Position numbers and translations under genes: made by a program. From assembly GCA_022801475.1 (NCBI GenBank), contig JAAWSH010000009.1, forward strand, positions 1 through 15,569: a stretch of DNA of 15,569 bases, given 5' to 3'. This DNA comes from Acutalibacter sp. Lineage in GTDB: Bacteria > Bacillota > Clostridia > Oscillospirales > Acutalibacteraceae. This document shows positions 1-6,757 of this stretch, in pieces. The notes under the pieces are model-generated. The model saw nothing but the letters and a program-made list of their open reading frames with translations. It did not search any database and was not told the DNA's origin. Position 1 is the stretch's first letter. Each line of letters begins with the position of its first letter.

Positions 1-773
1 ATGGCGATGGCGGTCTTGCCGGTCTGGCGGTCGCCGATAATCAGCTCCCGCTGGCCCCGGCCAATAGGAAACATGGAGTCGATGGCCAAAAGGCCGGTTT
101 CCATAGGGGTGTTTACTGGCTGGCGGTCTAGAATACCTGGAGCCGGGGCCTCAATGGGCATATGGGTCTCTGCCTCAATGGGTCCCTTGCCGTCTACTGG
201 CAGGCCCAGGGCGTCCACCACCCGGCCCAAAAAGCCCTCCCCCACTCGCATACCCGCAGTTTTTAGGGTGCGGCGGACCATACTGCCTGCCACAATCTCC
301 TCGCTGTCGCCGAAGAGGATGCAGCTAAGCTCTCCTTGGCGCAGGTCCTGGACCATGCCCTTTACCCCAGAGGAGAACACCAGAATCTCCCCATACTGGG
401 CGTGCTCCAGCCCACCCACCGTAGCGATCTCGCTGTCCACGGTAAGCACCTCGCCTATTTCTTCAGGCAATACAGAGAGCTGCCACTGCTCCATGGCCTC
501 CCGCATTAGAGGCAGCAGGTCCTCTTGGCCTGGCCGCAGCTGGCGTAGGTAGTCCTGGAACTGCCGTACCCGGCCGTGGGGGGTCCAGTCGTACACGTCA
601 GAGCCCACTTGCAGACGGAAGCCGGTTTTCAGCGCCGGGTCATACTCCCACTGCATGGGCACCGTGCGCTGGTACTTGTCATTAAGAAATTTTGTAAAGC
701 GCTGAAGCTGCTGGTCGTTAGGTTCTTTGGCGCTGCGCAGCGTCGCTGTTAAATGCCGTCTATCGGCCCTCAT
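1..773 (-). CDS. atpA: F1 ATP synthase alpha subunit with fused N-terminal delta-subunit C-terminal domain (partial, runs off left edge)
   Basis: Catalytic-hexamer alpha subunit of the F1Fo ATP synthase; 257 residues are present and the 3' end lies beyond base 1. The frame is open without a stop from the ATG at 773-771. Residues about 79-257 follow alpha-subunit order: N-terminal helix, beta-barrel, GFLGRVVDALG-type segment, IGRGQRELIIGDRQTGKT with the Walker A loop at 247-254 (169-176 in E. coli alpha). The 78 extra residues are not alpha. They match the delta (OSCP) C-terminal domain: a QQL helix start near 21, DPAL at 45-48, GFRLQVG at 51-57 and YD at 61-62 line up with the E. coli delta segment ending in GSVRGRLERL. 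The delta N-terminal six-helix domain is missing and no separate atpH precedes the gene. The start is supported by a GGAGGGAGG ribosome site, and the gene overlaps the end of atpF by 14 bases, implying translational coupling. Family identity is certain; the fusion reading is very likely. Confidence 0.95.
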   Translation of the reverse strand, partial: MRADRRHLTATLRSAKEPNDQQLQRFTKFLNDKYQRTVPMQWEYDPALKTGFRLQVGSDVYDWTPHGRVRQFQDYLRQLRPGQEDLLPLMREAMEQWQLSVLPEEIGEVLTVDSEIATVGGLEHAQYGEILVFSSGVKGMVQDLRQGELSCILFGDSEEIVAGSMVRRTLKTAGMRVGEGFLGRVVDALGLPVDGKGPIEAETHMPIEAPAPGILDRQPVNTPMETGLLAIDSMFPIGRGQRELIIGDRQTGKTAIA

Positions 774-1251
774 GCTCCGCGCCTCCCTCCGCCAGATTCA
801 AGAACTGGTCGAAGGGGTCCGTGTCTGGGTGGAAAGCCAGTTTTTCCACCGCCTCAGCGGCAAGCCGTTTCAGCTCCCGCTGGGACTCCTTCAGGGCGCG
901 CTCCTGGCTGTGCTCCGCCTGGGCCCGGGCCTGGGCTATGATATGCTGGGCCTGCTCCTTTGCCTGGGCCAGCTGGGCCTCCGCAGATTCCTGCACAGCC
1001 AGCTGGGCCTTTTGTCGGGCCTGGCGCACCTCTTCGTCGGCCTGGTCCAGCTTCTGCTGGTACTTGGTCTTAATTTCCTCGGCGGCTTCCAGCTTGGTGG
1101 CGGCCTGCCGCTCCAGTTCGCGGTAGTGGTCCTCCCGCTTCTGCATAAAGCTCTTTACAGGCTTGAAGAGCAGGAAGTACAGCCCACCCACCAAAATAGC
1201 CAGGTTCATCCAGTGCAGCAGGATCTGCTGCCAATCAATATTCAGAGGCAT
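760..1251 (-). CDS. atpF: F0 ATP synthase subunit b
   Basis: Peripheral-stalk subunit b of the ATP synthase, 163 residues, the normal bacterial length. A single membrane helix spans roughly residues 9-29 (WMNLAILVGGLYFLLF), followed by the conserved KPV and then a long charged, Ala/Glu/Gln-rich coiled coil to about residue 138, as expected for the dimeric stalk. The last 25 residues (after EKLAF) are a non-helical acidic tail. The start follows atpE by 14 bases, with a GGCGGGTG-type ribosome site that overlaps the atpE stop region. The 3' end overlaps the start of the delta-alpha fusion gene. In this operon the C-terminal end of b should contact the delta-like domain carried on alpha rather than a free delta subunit; that is inference. 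Confidence 0.96.
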   Translation of the reverse strand: MPLNIDWQQILLHWMNLAILVGGLYFLLFKPVKSFMQKREDHYRELERQAATKLEAAEEIKTKYQQKLDQADEEVRQARQKAQLAVQESAEAQLAQAKEQAQHIIAQARAQAEHSQERALKESQRELKRLAAEAVEKLAFHPDTDPFDQFLNLAEGGAEHEGR

Positions 1252-1265
1252 ATCTACACCCGCCT

Positions 1266-1634
1266 TTATAGTACGAAGATAATGAGGATGACCACCAGCA
1301 GGGCGTAAATAATGGCGGTCTCAATAAATACCAGGCCCAGCATCATGGTGGTGCGGATTTTGCCCTCTGCTTCGGGCTGGCGGGCAATGCTCTCAGAGGC
1401 CTTTGCAGTGGCCAGGCCCATGCCCACCCCACCGCCGGCTGCGGCAATGCCCACGGCAATGGCGGCGGCCAGCGCCTTTAGGCCAATGGTGTTTCCGGCT
1501 TCCTCGGCGGCCTCTTCAGCGGCCGGAGCCTGGTCAGACCCAGCCGCTAGGGCGGGCATGCCTAGGGCGAACAGGATGGACAGCGCCAAGATAACAGCGC
1601 AGAGAATTCTTCTATGGCGAAAAAGTTTTTTCAT
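1266..1634 (-). CDS. atpE: F0 ATP synthase subunit c with N-terminal signal-like extension
   Basis: Proteolipid subunit of the ion-translocating c-ring, 122 residues from the MKKLFRHRR start, which has a GGAAAGGAAG ribosome site upstream; a longer frame from 1688 lacks such support. The core is a two-helix hairpin: glycine-rich helix 1 (AAGGGVGMGLATAKA), the polar loop ARQPEAEGK, and helix 2 with the ion-binding Glu in FIETAIIYALL. The first 30 residues are an extra basic-hydrophobic leader ending in ALAAGSD, looking like a cleavable signal peptide, followed by an acidic Ala/Glu linker. Compared with the Na+-type Ilyobacter c subunit, the Glu, the following hydroxyl residue (Thr for Ser) and the later Tyr are kept, but the helix-1 Gln is Met, so the coupling ion cannot be settled by eye; H+ seems more likely. 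Confidence 0.95.
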   Translation of the reverse strand: MKKLFRHRRILCAVILALSILFALGMPALAAGSDQAPAAEEAAEEAGNTIGLKALAAAIAVGIAAAGGGVGMGLATAKASESIARQPEAEGKIRTTMMLGLVFIETAIIYALLVVILIIFVL

Positions 1635-1906
1635 GAGAGGATGCTTCCTTTCCAGTAAAATTTGTGAGAATATCCATGGTATAATCAAATCCAGTCTTTA
1701 GGATCTCGCCTGTCAAGGCAAGGAAATCTTTACTGTCCGCCGACCTAGGCCTTGTTTGAAAATAGAGGAAATGACGGATTATTACCCAGAAGAGGTCCAT
1801 TTCAAGGAAAAAACCGCAAGTTCATCTTCCGATTCACGAAGATTTTTGACGGGGAAAGGGGCCGCTTATGGAAAAAAGACGGCGTATTCGATGTTTCAAA
1901 CAGGGC
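1635..1906 (-). other. Unusually long atpB-atpE intergenic spacer
   Basis: This 272-base gap lies inside an otherwise tightly packed operon. No frame in it resembles a protein. On the minus strand it contains a TGTTTGAAACA palindrome just after the atpB stop, a hairpin with arms ATCTTC/GAAGAT, and a poor promoter-like pair (TTGAAA at 1805-1800, AATAAT at 1783-1778, 16-base spacer). It may allow extra expression or RNA processing ahead of the c gene, whose product is needed in many copies; this is inference. Confidence 0.4.
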
Positions 1907-2719
1907 CTAACCCTTCTTGGCCTTAGGATGGGCAGGCTCACTGACCTCGCCGTAATACAGCGCGGTCAGCATGGTGAGCACGTAGGTCTGAATAAGAGCA
2001 TGCAAAAGGGTGAACAGCACCCCTACCACCACCGGCAACACAAAGCTGAGGGTGACAAAATAGTACACAAGCTCTGTCACCAGCAGGCCGCTAAGCAGCG
2101 CCCCAAACAGACGGAAGCTCATGGAGATGGGCAGGGAAAATTCCTTTAGGGTTTTTCCAATGCCCTTTACCCCGTTGCCTGCCACGCCCCCGGAGAGGAT
2201 GATCAGGTATGAGAGCACCCCCAGGGCAATGGCTGCGTTTACATCTGAAAGCGGCGCGGGCAGGGTGATGGCATGGCCCGCTGTAGTGGTGGCCTGAATG
2301 CCCAGGAGCTCAAACAGGGTCCCCACAAAAATGTACGACCCAACCCCAAAAATATAGGCCCCCAAAAAGCCGTTGCGATGGGGGCTGTTTGTTTTGGCCA
2401 TATGGTCGAACAACCCCACCGCCTCTTCCAGCGCCAGCTGGAACTTTCCCGGCGCCAGCCGGAACCTTGGGATAACGAAGATTCGGACACACGCGGCGGC
2501 CGCCAGCAAAATGGCCGTTACGGTAAAAGCGGAAATTAACCCTGGGTTCACGGTTTTTCCGCCCAAAAAGTGGATCTGGTTGGTATTGTGCAGCACGGCG
2601 TCCCGCATAGCCTCCTGCACGCTTTCAGATCGGCTGCCGGTACCCACCGCCACCGAGCCCACAAGCAAAAGCAAAACCACCGCAAGCCACAGAACCAAAC
2701 CTTTTTTGTGTTGCTTCAT
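1907..2719 (-). CDS. atpB: F0 ATP synthase subunit a
   Basis: Membrane stator subunit that forms the ion half-channels against the c-ring, 270 residues. The start MKQHKKG is chosen because GGAGGAAAGGAAG sits just before it; an upstream in-frame ATG overlaps that ribosome site. Residues 8-27 form an extra N-terminal hydrophobic segment, followed by a polar external stretch and then five family helices. The essential stator arginine is R203 in PISMSFRLFG, and the helix-5 motif IQTYVLTMLTALYYGE carries Q244, the counterpart of E. coli Q252. The residue after RLFG is Ala where most a subunits have Asn. It is the first gene of the operon and has its own consensus promoter; no atpI precedes it. Confidence 0.95.
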   Translation of the reverse strand: MKQHKKGLVLWLAVVLLLLVGSVAVGTGSRSESVQEAMRDAVLHNTNQIHFLGGKTVNPGLISAFTVTAILLAAAACVRIFVIPRFRLAPGKFQLALEEAVGLFDHMAKTNSPHRNGFLGAYIFGVGSYIFVGTLFELLGIQATTTAGHAITLPAPLSDVNAAIALGVLSYLIILSGGVAGNGVKGIGKTLKEFSLPISMSFRLFGALLSGLLVTELVYYFVTLSFVLPVVVGVLFTLLHALIQTYVLTMLTALYYGEVSEPAHPKAKKG

Positions 2720-2850
2720 CGCGCACTTCCTTTCCTCCATAAAAATTATAAAATGCTTCTGACGGTGTTCGAACCCGCATTCAAAACCGGAAACCACAGG
2801 CGCAAAAACATTTCTCGGTTGTGAATACAGGTTCTATCAACATCATGCAG

Positions 2851-2879
2851 ATTATAGCAACTTTCATAGGCAATGTCAA
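2851..2879 (-). promoter_or_regulatory. Sigma-A promoter of the atp operon
   Basis: Reading the minus strand, TTGACA (2879-2874), a 17-base spacer and TATAAT (2856-2851) form a perfect consensus promoter. Transcription should begin near 2844, giving a leader of about 125 nt before atpB. Confidence 0.88.
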
Positions 2880-2902
2880 GTTCGCTGGGGTAAAGGAGGG
2901 CG

Positions 2903-2915
2903 GTGAAAAATTCAC
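2903..2915. promoter_or_regulatory. 13-bp palindrome upstream of the atp promoter
   Basis: GTGAA-AAA-TTCAC is a perfect inverted repeat 24 bases upstream of the -35 box, next to an AT-rich TATATATA tract. Its position fits an activator or other regulator site; the binding protein is unknown. Confidence 0.35.
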
Positions 2916-2960
2916 AATTTATATATATTTTGACAAAACTCCAGGGTTACCCTTTGGCAA

Positions 2961-2987
2961 AAAAGCGGCCCCAAGGGGCCGCTTTTT
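2961..2987 (-). terminator. Intrinsic terminator of the YitT-family gene
   Basis: An AGCGGCCC/GGGCCGCT stem with a CAAG loop is flanked by A-run and T-run on both sides, so it can also work in the opposite direction. It begins right after the stop of the YitT-family gene and insulates the atp promoter from read-through. Confidence 0.88.
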
Positions 2988-3896
2988 CTATGAATTTTCC
3001 TTGCTGCCGTGGAACAGGTCCGCCACCTCACTAATAGTTACATAGGCGTTTTTATCAATATGTTTCACAGCGTTTTTTAGCTTTACTACCTGGAACTGAT
3101 TCACCACCACATACAGGATGGTCCTTGGCTGGTCCGAGTAAAACCCGTGGGCGTCTATCAAGGTAACGCCTGTGCCAAACTCTTCTGAAATGGATTTCGC
3201 GATCTCCTGGGGCTGGGTGGTAATAATCATGGCTGACTTAGAGCTATCCAGACCGTCCACAATAAAGTCCACGGTTTTTGAGCCCGCCGCATAGGTGACA
3301 ATAGAGTAAAGGGGCAGAATCCAGCTGTCCACAGCAATACCGCAGACAATGTACAAGACCACGTTATAGATCAGTACAAAGGTACCCACCGAAAGGCCCA
3401 GCCCCTTGGCAAAGATCACTGCCACTACCTCGATACCATCCATGGCTCCCCCAAACCGGATGGCCAGACCGCTACCAATGCCGGAGATTATTCCGCCGAA
3501 CAGGGCGCACAAAAACAGATCGGTGCCAGCCAAAGGCGACGCAAACCGAACGTCCACAGGGAACACGTCTGTTATCAACCAGGCAAATACCGCGTACACC
3601 GACACCGTGAAAATGGCGTACACCGAAAAAACCGCCCCCTGCTTTTTTAGGCCGTAAAGGAACAGGGGCACGTTAAGCACAATGAGGAAAAAGGAGAGTG
3701 AGAGATATTCCGGGGTCAGTTGAGAGAGCAGGATGGACGTGCCGGAAATCCCGCTGTCATACAGCTGCACCGGCGCGATGAAAATGGTGACTCCAATGGC
3801 GTTCACCACCCCCGCCAGGAACAGAAAAACAAAGTTCAAGGGCTCCATCTGGCCCAGCAGGGCTGCCGCCCGGCCTCTTAACTTAACCAATTCCAT
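2988..3896 (-). CDS. YitT family membrane protein (DUF161 + DUF2179)
   Basis: Integral membrane protein of unknown transport or sensing role, 302 residues, the usual size of the family. About five or six hydrophobic helices lie between residues 20 and 205, with glycine-rich turns (GISGTS near 49-54, GGIISGIGSGLAIRFGG at 134-150, AMDG at 151-154). The segment KTVDFIVDGLDSSKSAMIIT leads into the cytosolic ferredoxin-like DUF2179 domain (about 220-295), ending with TISEVADLF. A GGGAAG ribosome site precedes the ATG. It is a single-gene unit with its own promoter and terminator and no clear functional tie to the flanking atp or sugar genes. Family members are abundant in Bacillota in several copies; the biochemical function is not established to my knowledge. 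Confidence 0.93.
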   Translation of the reverse strand: MELVKLRGRAAALLGQMEPLNFVFLFLAGVVNAIGVTIFIAPVQLYDSGISGTSILLSQLTPEYLSLSFFLIVLNVPLFLYGLKKQGAVFSVYAIFTVSVYAVFAWLITDVFPVDVRFASPLAGTDLFLCALFGGIISGIGSGLAIRFGGAMDGIEVVAVIFAKGLGLSVGTFVLIYNVVLYIVCGIAVDSWILPLYSIVTYAAGSKTVDFIVDGLDSSKSAMIITTQPQEIAKSISEEFGTGVTLIDAHGFYSDQPRTILYVVVNQFQVVKLKNAVKHIDKNAYVTISEVADLFHGSKENS

Positions 3897-3929
3897 GCAC
3901 TTCCCTATCAGTGAGATAACTTTATTTTT

Positions 3930-3958
3930 AGTATACCATAATCTTCCTAAAGGTGCAA
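3930..3958 (-). promoter_or_regulatory. Promoter of the YitT-family gene
   Basis: On the minus strand TTGCAC (3958-3953), a 17-base spacer and TATACT (3935-3930) form a good sigma-A promoter 34 bases before the start codon. Confidence 0.8.
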
Positions 3959-4004
3959 GGAGAATTTTGGCGGGAGGAAGCCGGCCACAGGCTCTTCTCC
4001 TCCC

Positions 4005-4046
4005 AAAAAAGAAACCCTAGAGTCTGTTTTAAAACAGGCTCTAGGG
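4005..4046 (-). terminator. Intrinsic terminator of the GH31 gene
   Basis: On the minus strand an 8-bp CCCTAGAG/CTCTAGGG stem, one mismatch, then CTGTTTT/AAAACAG forms a long hairpin followed by TTTCTTTTTT. It lies 27 bases after the GH31 stop codon. Confidence 0.9.
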
Positions 4047-4072
4047 TCCGGGTTCTTTTCAGCTAGAAGCGC

Positions 4073-6385
4073 TTAAAACGTGAAGGTCACATCTCCCAGG
4101 TTGGAGTCTATCTTTAGCAGCAGGCCCAGCTCTCCGGGCTCTGCCTGGGCGCCATTTAGATCTTGTACGCTCTCCACGTTCCGCAGCAGTACCCGCAGGC
4201 CCGCCGCTTTGCCTTCAAAGTGCAGGGTAACCTTGCCGCCCTGGTTCTTGGCGGTTACAGTGAGGAACTTCTCCCCCTTCATGTCCACCACGTCGGCCTT
4301 GGCCTCTCCCGTCAGCTGGAACAGGTGCAGGGTCAAGCTATCGCTGTAGTCATATTCCACGTCCTGGTCGTTGGCGCCAAAGGGGATGATGCTGTTCTCC
4401 CGGGCCATCAGGGGCAGGCTCATAAAGTCGTGGACCTCATGCAGCCAGCGGCCGCCTTCTACCACTTGTTTGCTGAGGATGTTGGTCCACTTGCCTGCGG
4501 GCAGGTAATAGTCTACATCCCCTTCTTTGCTGAACACCGGGGCCACCAGCAGCCTCTCGCCCAGCATGTACTGGCGGTCCAGGCTGTCGCAGGGAATGTC
4601 CTCCGGGAACTCCAGCAGCATGGCCCGCATCATGGGCACGCCTGTGGTATTGGTTTCTACAGCGCTGGTATACAGGTAGGGCATTAGAGAACACTTCAGG
4701 TTGGTGAACTTGCGCACCACGTCCACGGACTCTTCGTCAAACAGCCACGGCACCCGGTAAGAGCCGCCCCCGTGCAGCCGGGAATGGGTAGAGAGCAGCC
4801 CAAAGGCCGCCCAACGCTTGTACACGTCGGCGGGCGCGGTGCCCTCGAAGCCGCTGATGTCGTGGCTCCAGAAGCCAAAGCCCGAGAGGCACAGGGAAAG
4901 CCCCGCCCGTAGGCTCTCGCTCATGGAGAGGTAGTTGGAGGAGCAGTCGCCGCCCCAGTGTACCGGGAACTTCTGTCCCCCGGCGGTGGCGCTGCGGGCG
5001 AACAGGCAGGCCTCGTTATGGCCCTTATACTCCTCCAAAAGCTCGAACACGCACTTGTTATACAGATAGGTGTAATAGTTGTGCATCAGCACCGGGTCGC
5101 TGCCGTCGTAGTAGACGCAGTCCGTGGGAATACGCTCGCCGAAGTCGGTCTTAAAGCAGTCTACGCCCATCTCCAGCAGAGCCCGCAGCTTTCCCTGGTA
5201 CCACTTCCAGGCGGCAGGGTTGGTAAAGTCCACCAGGCCCATGCCCGCCTGCCACAGGTCCCACTGCCACACATCGCCGTTGGGGCGCTTGAGCAGGTAG
5301 CCCTGCTCCATGGCCTCCTTGAACAGCGGCGACTTCTGGCCAATATAGGAGTTGATCCACACGCAGATTTTCAGCCCCCGCTCCTTTAGGCGCTTCAGCA
5401 TCCCCGGGGCGTCCTTGAACATCTTGGGGTCGAACTTAAAGTTGCACCACTCGTTTTCCGCCATCCAGTAGCAGTCAAAGTGGAACACATGCAGGGGCAG
5501 CTTCCGCTCCTCCATGCCGCCTACAAACTCATTGACCGTCTCCTCATCATAATTGGTGGTAAAAGAAGTGGAAAGCCACAAACCAAAGGTCCAGGCTGGG
5601 GGCAGGGCAGGACGGCCGGTCAGGGCGGTGTAGTTGGAAAGCACGGTCTTGGCGTCGCCTCCGCCAATAACCATAAAGTCCAGGCACTCGCCAGGCACCG
5701 AGAACTGAGCCCTGGTCACCACCTCGGAGCAGAGCTCATAGCTGACCTCCGCGCTGGAATTGACAAACACGCCATAACCCCGATTGGTCAGGTAGAAGGG
5801 GATGTTCTTGTACGCAATCTCCGAACAGGTTCCGCCGTCCTCCTGCCACATATCCACAATCTGGCCGTTCTTCACAAAGGGCGTGAAGCGCTCGCCCAGG
5901 CCGTAGATTTTCTCGCCAATGGAGAGGTCCAGCTGGGCCCGCATATAGGGGCCCTGGGGGGTGCTCATGTAACTGATCATAGCATGGCCAAACCGGTCGC
6001 CCACCCGGGTTAGGGGCTTACCCTCGTAAAAATACTGGAAGCTGGCGGGGTTCAGGGTAATTTTCAGCTGGGTTTTACCGCTGGTAACGGTAAGCCCGCC
6101 CTCCCACTCCTCCACTTCCAGGGGGAGTTCTTCCATATCCAGCTCAAACTGGGGGACCTTTTTGGCCCCGCCCATAAAATGCCAAGCCTGGGTACGGATA
6201 ATGTCCGCCCGGGGGGAGCTAATAAACATTTCCAGCACAGGCCCGCCCATGCCCCGCATGTCTTGGGGATAAGGCACGCTATACAGATACAGCCGGCTGC
6301 CCTCTACCCGGGCTTCGCGAATTTGGACACAGTCATAATTATCCACGCCAGGCATGTTCAGCCAATAACCTTTGGTAAATTTCAT
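4073..6385 (-). CDS. yicI: Alpha-xylosidase, GH31 family (YicI-like)
   Basis: Retaining glycoside hydrolase that removes alpha-linked xylose from the non-reducing end of oligosaccharides such as isoprimeverose or xyloglucan fragments. Its 770 residues match the 772 of E. coli YicI and follow it nearly end to end: N-terminal beta-sandwich with YGLGERFTPFVKNGQ (161-175), then the (beta/alpha)8 barrel from about 262. The nucleophile is D414 in FKTDFGERIPTD and the acid/base is D480 in HWGGD (D416 and D482 in YicI). FWSHDISGFE at 505-514 and the SRLHG stretch at 535-539 are the usual substrate-pocket segments, followed by C-terminal beta domains. There is no signal peptide, so it is cytoplasmic and needs an importer not present here. 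A GAAAGGAAC ribosome site precedes the ATG. Substrate assignment is by close similarity to YicI; other alpha-glucosidic specificities of GH31 are less likely. Confidence 0.95.
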   Translation of the reverse strand: MKFTKGYWLNMPGVDNYDCVQIREARVEGSRLYLYSVPYPQDMRGMGGPVLEMFISSPRADIIRTQAWHFMGGAKKVPQFELDMEELPLEVEEWEGGLTVTSGKTQLKITLNPASFQYFYEGKPLTRVGDRFGHAMISYMSTPQGPYMRAQLDLSIGEKIYGLGERFTPFVKNGQIVDMWQEDGGTCSEIAYKNIPFYLTNRGYGVFVNSSAEVSYELCSEVVTRAQFSVPGECLDFMVIGGGDAKTVLSNYTALTGRPALPPAWTFGLWLSTSFTTNYDEETVNEFVGGMEERKLPLHVFHFDCYWMAENEWCNFKFDPKMFKDAPGMLKRLKERGLKICVWINSYIGQKSPLFKEAMEQGYLLKRPNGDVWQWDLWQAGMGLVDFTNPAAWKWYQGKLRALLEMGVDCFKTDFGERIPTDCVYYDGSDPVLMHNYYTYLYNKCVFELLEEYKGHNEACLFARSATAGGQKFPVHWGGDCSSNYLSMSESLRAGLSLCLSGFGFWSHDISGFEGTAPADVYKRWAAFGLLSTHSRLHGGGSYRVPWLFDEESVDVVRKFTNLKCSLMPYLYTSAVETNTTGVPMMRAMLLEFPEDIPCDSLDRQYMLGERLLVAPVFSKEGDVDYYLPAGKWTNILSKQVVEGGRWLHEVHDFMSLPLMARENSIIPFGANDQDVEYDYSDSLTLHLFQLTGEAKADVVDMKGEKFLTVTAKNQGGKVTLHFEGKAAGLRVLLRNVESVQDLNGAQAEPGELGLLLKIDSNLGDVTFTF

Positions 6386-6446
6386 TTTTAAGTTCCTTTC
6401 TGTTAAAAAACTTTATCGCTTTCGCTGGCAAGAACTGATTACTGAC

Positions 6447-6452
6447 ATTATA
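6447..6452 (-). promoter_or_regulatory. Extended -10 promoter of the GH31 gene
   Basis: On the minus strand TGG-TATAAT is an extended -10 element about 60 bases before the start codon. The -35 region at the right distance (TTCCTT) is poor, so strength may depend on the TG extension or on an activator. Confidence 0.6.
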
Positions 6453-6675
6453 CCATTCCCATTTGCAAAAAGGAAGAGAAAACAGGAAATTTCCCAATTT
6501 TTTATTTTGCTTTTGAAAATACATCTCCCGGCAATGCCCTGGCATACGGAGACGGACTCAATCACCCCCTCTGGGGCCATCTGGTCCCACTCCCCCGCCC
6601 CTTGTCAGAAACACTCCTGCACAGGCTGAAACGGTGGGGCTGGAGAAAACTTTGCCTTTTGCCGCATCCAAAAAA

Positions 6676-6710
6676 TGCGTACAGGCAGATTATCTGCCCA
6701 ATTTTCATAT
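6676..6710 (+). promoter_or_regulatory. Candidate mother-cell (sigma-E-like) promoter and palindrome before sigK
   Basis: GCAGATT (6685-6691), a 14-base spacer and CATATATA (6706-6713) resemble the sigma-E boxes KMATATT and CATACANT with mismatches. The first box lies within a perfect inverted repeat GGCAGAT-T-ATCTGCC (6684-6698). In B. subtilis sigK is transcribed by sigma-E with SpoIIID; here this is inferred from position and partial matches. Confidence 0.35.
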
Positions 6711-6757
6711 ATATTAGCAGAATCTCGCCAAACACGAAGCAAAAGGAGTGGACAGAC

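Larger units (their letters stand above)
6386..6757. other. Divergent intergenic region between GH31 and sigK
   Basis: These 372 bases hold the GH31 promoter at the left and the sigK control region at the right. The middle part (about 6530-6660) has no convincing gene; it contains a small CCCC-TCT-GGGG inverted repeat without a T-run. Confidence 0.7.

Noticed and set aside
1..552. Open plus-strand frame at the left edge
   Set aside because: It is the antisense of the alpha-subunit gene, whose minus-strand frame has unmistakable ATP synthase motifs.
1612..1800. 62-residue minus-strand frame upstream of and overlapping the atpE start
   Set aside because: No ribosome site, no family resemblance, and it overlaps the true atpE beginning in another frame.
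2761..2780. tRNA T-arm-like GGGTTCGAACACC in the atp leader (minus strand)
   Set aside because: The flanking stem does not pair properly and no acceptor, D or anticodon arm surrounds it.
6419..6437. Catabolite-response (cre-like) site TTGCCAGCGAAAGCGA downstream of the GH31 promoter
   Set aside because: It departs from the cre consensus at two key positions and is not a good palindrome, so a CcpA site is not supported.
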